From Pseudomonadota bacterium (GTDB lineage Bacteria > Pseudomonadota > Gammaproteobacteria > Burkholderiales > Rhodocyclaceae): 64,000 bases of DNA. Both the position numbers and the translations under genes were made by a program. The notes under the pieces were generated by a model. That model did not search any database. It worked only from the letters and a program-made list of their open reading frames with translations, and had not been told where the DNA came from. How positions within the stretch are numbered: the stretch's first letter is position 1; each line of letters begins with the position of its first letter. Below are positions 60,861-64,000 of this stretch, in pieces. The DNA lies in NCBI GenBank assembly GCA_018241685.1, contig JAFEDJ010000064.1, positions 61,374 to 125,373 of the forward strand, in the 5' to 3' direction.

Positions 60861-63016
60861 ACATGGACATCGATCAGGCCATCCCGACCTTCCTCCTCGA
60901 AGCCCGCGAACTGCTGGAACAGATGGAGGACGGCCTGCTGCAGATCGAGAACGGCGCAGGCGACGGCGAGACCGTCAATGCCATCTTCCGCGCCGCCCAC
61001 ACCATCAAGGGCTCGGCCGGCATCTTCGGCTTCGACGAGGTAGTCGGCTTCACGCACACCGTCGAGAACGTCCTCGACCGCGTGCGCGGCAACGAACTCG
61101 CCATCGACCGCCCGCTGGCCGAACTGCTGCTGGCCAGCGGCGACCACATCGGCATGCTGCTGCAGCGCGTCGCCGACAAGGCCCACGGCCACGACCCGGT
61201 CGTCAATGCAATCGGCCACGACCTGCTCGGCCAGCTGGCCCGCTTCACCACCGCCAGCACGCTGCCGGTTCCGGCCACCAGCGCCGCGCCTGTCGCCGCA
61301 CCTGCCGTGGAAAGCGACGGCGGCACCGCCGTCACTGGCAACTGGCACATCTCCCTGCGCTTCAGCCGGGAAGTCCTGCAGCACGGCATGGACCCGCTGT
61401 CCTTCATCCGCTACCTGGGCAGCCTCGGCGACATCGAAGGTATCGTCACCCTGCAGGACGCGCTGCCGCCCTTCGGCGAGCTGGACCCGGAAGCCTGCTA
61501 CCTGGGCTTCGAGATCAGCCTGAAGAGCGACGCCAGCCACGCCGACATCGACGGCGCCTTCGACTTCGTGCGCGACGACGCCACCATCCACATCCTGCCG
61601 CCGCGCAGCCCGCTGCAGGCCTACGCCGACATGCTGACGGCCCTGTCGCCGGAGCCGGCCACCCTCGGCGAAGCGCTGGTGCGCTGCGGCACTCTCGACG
61701 CCGCCGAGCTGGAACGGGCCCTGGCGCCCGCCCCCGCCGCGACGACGGCCCTCGTGCCCGTCATCGCCGACGAAACACCGGCCCTGCCCGCCATCATCGA
61801 TGCCGCCGTTCCCGCCACCAGCGCCAAGCCAGCCCGCGACAGCGGCCGCGCCAAAACCCTGCGCGTGGATGCGGACAAGCTCGACAAGCTGATCAACCTG
61901 GTCGGCGAGCTGGTCATCGCCGGCGCCGGCGCCAACATGATCGCCGGCCAGCTGAAGGCCCGCCGCATGCTCGAAGCCACCTCGACGATGGCACGCCTGA
62001 TCGAGGAAGTCCGCGACAGCACCCTCAACCTACGCATGGTGCAGATCGGCGAGACCTTCAACCGCTTCCAGCGCGTGGTGCGCGACGTCGCCCGCGACCT
62101 GGGCAAGGACATCCGCCTGGTCATCAACGGCGCCGAGACCGAACTCGACAAGACCATGGTCGAGAAGATCGGCGACCCGCTGATGCACCTGGTGCGCAAC
62201 GCCATGGACCATGGCATCGAGCCCGCCGAGCTGCGCGTGGCGCGCGGCAAGCCGGCCCAGGGCACGATCCGCCTCGACGCCCGCCACGATTCGGGCGGCG
62301 TGCTGATCGAAGTCAGCGACGACGGCAACGGCCTCAACCGCGAGCGCATCCTCAAGAAGGCTGTAGAAAAAGGCCTCGTCGGCCCCCAGCAGCACCTCTC
62401 CGACGAAGACGTCTACAAGCTTATCTTCGCTCCCGGCTTCTCCACCGCCGAGCAGCTCAGCAACATCTCCGGGCGCGGCGTCGGCATGGACGTGGTCAAG
62501 AAGAACATCGAAGCCCTGCACGGCAGCATCGAGATCGACAGCGTCGAAGGCCAGGGCAGCACGATGCGCATCCGCCTGCCGCTGACCCTCGCCATCATCG
62601 ACGGCTTCCTGGTCGGCGTCGGCGACGCCTCCTTCGTGATCCCCCTCGATCAGGTGATCGAGTGCATCAAGCTGCCCGCCGTCGAACGCCAGACCGACCC
62701 GCGCCGCGACTACCTCAACCAGCGCGGCCAGATCCTGCCCTACACCCGCCTGCGCGACGCCCTCGACCTGCCGGCCGGCACCGACGGGCGCCATACCGAC
62801 CGCAACCTGGTGGTCGTGCAGTACGGCGGCAAGCGCGCCGGGCTGGTGGTGGACAGCCTGCACGGCGAGATCCAGACCGTCATCAAACCCCTCGGCCGCG
62901 TCTTCAGCCGCGTCCAGGGCATCAGCGGGTCGACCATCCTGGGCAGCGGCGCCGTCGCCCTGATCCTCGACATTCCGCGCCTCCTGCAGCAGGTCATCGA
63001 CCGCGCTGCCGCCTGA
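60857..63016 (+). CDS. cheA: Chemotaxis-type histidine kinase CheA
   Basis: CheA phosphorylates CheY on receptor command. It has 719 residues. The P1 domain has phospho-acceptor His48 in AAHTIKGSAGIFGF. A region at about 160-290 (NWHISLRFSREVLQHGMDP...) replaces the usual P2. P3 dimerisation is at about 340-400 (DKLINLVGELVI), the ATPase at about 405-575 (N box LMHLVRNAMDHG, DDGNGL, SGRGVGMDVVK), and a CheW-like P5 at about 580-715. The start was set at the ATG overlapping the STAS stop. It is followed by an MCP. Confidence 0.94.
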   Translation: MNMDIDQAIPTFLLEARELLEQMEDGLLQIENGAGDGETVNAIFRAAHTIKGSAGIFGFDEVVGFTHTVENVLDRVRGNELAIDRPLAELLLASGDHIGMLLQRVADKAHGHDPVVNAIGHDLLGQLARFTTASTLPVPATSAAPVAAPAVESDGGTAVTGNWHISLRFSREVLQHGMDPLSFIRYLGSLGDIEGIVTLQDALPPFGELDPEACYLGFEISLKSDASHADIDGAFDFVRDDATIHILPPRSPLQAYADMLTALSPEPATLGEALVRCGTLDAAELERALAPAPAATTALVPVIADETPALPAIIDAAVPATSAKPARDSGRAKTLRVDADKLDKLINLVGELVIAGAGANMIAGQLKARRMLEATSTMARLIEEVRDSTLNLRMVQIGETFNRFQRVVRDVARDLGKDIRLVINGAETELDKTMVEKIGDPLMHLVRNAMDHGIEPAELRVARGKPAQGTIRLDARHDSGGVLIEVSDDGNGLNRERILKKAVEKGLVGPQQHLSDEDVYKLIFAPGFSTAEQLSNISGRGVGMDVVKKNIEALHGSIEIDSVEGQGSTMRIRLPLTLAIIDGFLVGVGDASFVIPLDQVIECIKLPAVERQTDPRRDYLNQRGQILPYTRLRDALDLPAGTDGRHTDRNLVVVQYGGKRAGLVVDSLHGEIQTVIKPLGRVFSRVQGISGSTILGSGAVALILDIPRLLQQVIDRAAA

Positions 63017-63054
63017 ACCGTCATTTCCTGAATCCCCAGCCGGAGCACACACCC

Positions 63055-64000
63055 ATGTTCAGCAATCTGAAAATCAGCCAACGCCTGGCCTTCGGGTTCG
63101 GGCTCGTCCTGATCCTGCTCGTCGCCATCGTCTATACGGGCACCACCCGCATGATGAGCATCAACGACAGCGTGCAGCAGATCACCTCCGTCAACAACGA
63201 GAAGACCCGTGTCAGCAACGCGATGGTGGACAACCTGCGCGACTCGGCGATCGCCCTGCGCAACCTGCTGCTGAGCCAGGACGACGGAGTCACCAAGACC
63301 GAAACGGCTCGCCTCGAGGCGCGCAAGAAGAGCTACATGGACGGTGAAGCCGAGCTGGACAAGCTGCTGGCCGCCAACGCCAGCGACGAAGAGCGCGCCC
63401 TCGCAGCCAAGATCAAGGGCCTGGCCGCCAGCGTGTTCCGCCAGCAGGAACAAGTCCTCGACATCGCCCGCCAGGGCCGCATGGCCGACGCCACCGCGCT
63501 ACTGTTCCGCGAGGTTCGCCCGACCCAGCGCGAATGGCTCGACAGCCTGGCCAAGTTCGTCGATGAAGAAACCAAGGCCACCGCAATCGCCGCCCGCAAG
63601 GCCAGCGACACCTACGACACCGCCCTGAAGAGCATGCTGGTGCTGAGCGCCATCGCCATCGTCATCGGCATTGCGCTGGCGATCAGCGTCACCCGCTCGA
63701 TCACCGGCCCGCTGGCCCAGGCGGTAGGCATCGCACGCGCCCTCGCCGACGGCGACCTGACCACCCGCATCGAAGTGAGCCGCAAGGATGAAGCCGGCCA
63801 GCTGCTGCAGGCCCTGCAGGACATGGTCGAGAAGCTCTCCGACATCATCGGCCAGGTGCGCAGCACCGCCGACAACCTCGGCAGCGCCTCCGAAGAGGTC
63901 TCCGCCACCGCCCAGAGCCTGTCCCAGGCCACCAGCGAGCAGGCCGCCAGCGTCGAGGAAGTGTCGGCCACCGTCGAACAGGCCTCCGCCTCCATCAACC
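63055..64000 (+). CDS. Methyl-accepting chemotaxis protein (5' part, cut by window edge)
   Basis: The first 315 codons are visible. A membrane helix at about 11-30, a periplasmic four-helix-bundle ligand domain (about 31-192, rich in Ala, Leu and charged residues), a second helix at about 193-212 (LVLSAIAIVIGIALAISV), and a HAMP domain (about 213-265, TRSITGPLAQAVGIARALADGDL) are followed by the start of the signalling hairpin. The tip lies beyond the window edge. GGAG lies upstream of the ATG. It is the receptor most closely linked to this CheA, with which it shares an operon. The ligand is unknown. Confidence 0.93.
   Translation, partial: MFSNLKISQRLAFGFGLVLILLVAIVYTGTTRMMSINDSVQQITSVNNEKTRVSNAMVDNLRDSAIALRNLLLSQDDGVTKTETARLEARKKSYMDGEAELDKLLAANASDEERALAAKIKGLAASVFRQQEQVLDIARQGRMADATALLFREVRPTQREWLDSLAKFVDEETKATAIAARKASDTYDTALKSMLVLSAIAIVIGIALAISVTRSITGPLAQAVGIARALADGDLTTRIEVSRKDEAGQLLQALQDMVEKLSDIIGQVRSTADNLGSASEEVSATAQSLSQATSEQAASVEEVSATVEQASASIN

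Overview
The window is GC-rich, densely coded betaproteobacterial DNA. The gene content and the protein style (a complete dcw cluster followed by lpxC and secA, the birA-coaX-coaE-zapD-yacG block, a glnA/ntrB/ntrC locus, and a YbhP/ClsB/RfaE2 block) point to the order Rhodocyclales, perhaps near Azospira or Dechloromonas. That placement is an inference from protein style; there is no rRNA here to confirm it.

Layout. (1) 1-3.4 kb: the 5' part of secA (cut by the window edge), a divergent DciA-like DUF721 gene, a tiny membrane protein and lpxC. (2) 3.5-20.5 kb: a complete division and cell wall (dcw) cluster on the minus strand, in the order mraZ-rsmH-ftsL-ftsI-murE-murF-mraY-murD-ftsW-murG-murC-ddlB-ftsQ-ftsA-ftsZ. 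It is driven by a recognisable promoter overlapping a 10-bp-period MraZ box array and closed by a long hairpin before lpxC. (3) 20.7-22.9 kb: the RNase P RNA gene, a small anchored protein, a secreted protein with two Trp/Tyr/Cys-rich repeats and a frameshifted glycine-zipper lipoprotein. (4) 22.9-33 kb: a ubiquinone-type hydroxylase, dsbC, a degenerate EAL protein, mltA, a 36-residue membrane peptide, a DUF815 ATPase, a Nudix/ThiE-like fusion, yacG, zapD, coaE, a SPOR protein, coaX and birA. (5) 33-38 kb: ntrC, ntrB, a DUF4124 protein and glnA, with a sigma-54 promoter and two NtrC boxes upstream of glnA. (6) 38-45.7 kb: a cation diffusion facilitator, a rhodanese, nadA, a YbhP-like phosphatase/nuclease, clsB, rfaE2, cysK and a PatB-type C-S lyase. 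(7) 45.7-50.8 kb: hoxF-U-Y-H-W, a soluble NAD-reducing [NiFe] hydrogenase (group 3d type) with its maturation protease but without hyp genes. (8) 50.8-64 kb: a signal-transduction region. It holds an unknown protein, a regulator with HTH-then-receiver order, a large membrane histidine kinase, a receiver-PAS-histidine kinase, a LuxR-type response regulator, and then a chemosensory set: a receptor-like protein with a CheZ-like motif, CheY, STAS, CheA and an MCP cut by the right edge.

How the parts work together. Regions 1-2 supply septal peptidoglycan synthesis and the divisome; zapD in region 4 adds a Z-ring stabiliser. The Ntr block is a textbook self-contained nitrogen circuit: NtrC made here should act on the boxes found upstream of glnA. 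The hydrogenase feeds electrons from H2 to NAD. The last 11 kb looks like one signalling island. A membrane kinase could phosphorylate the receiver of the second kinase, which in turn would pass phosphate to the LuxR regulator, next to a separate CheA/CheY pathway. The most unusual elements are the CheZ-like DxxxQ motif at the end of the receptor-like protein, the Ser-to-Cys change in the STAS protein, and the dyad TAGGA-N4-TCCTA between the two signalling halves.
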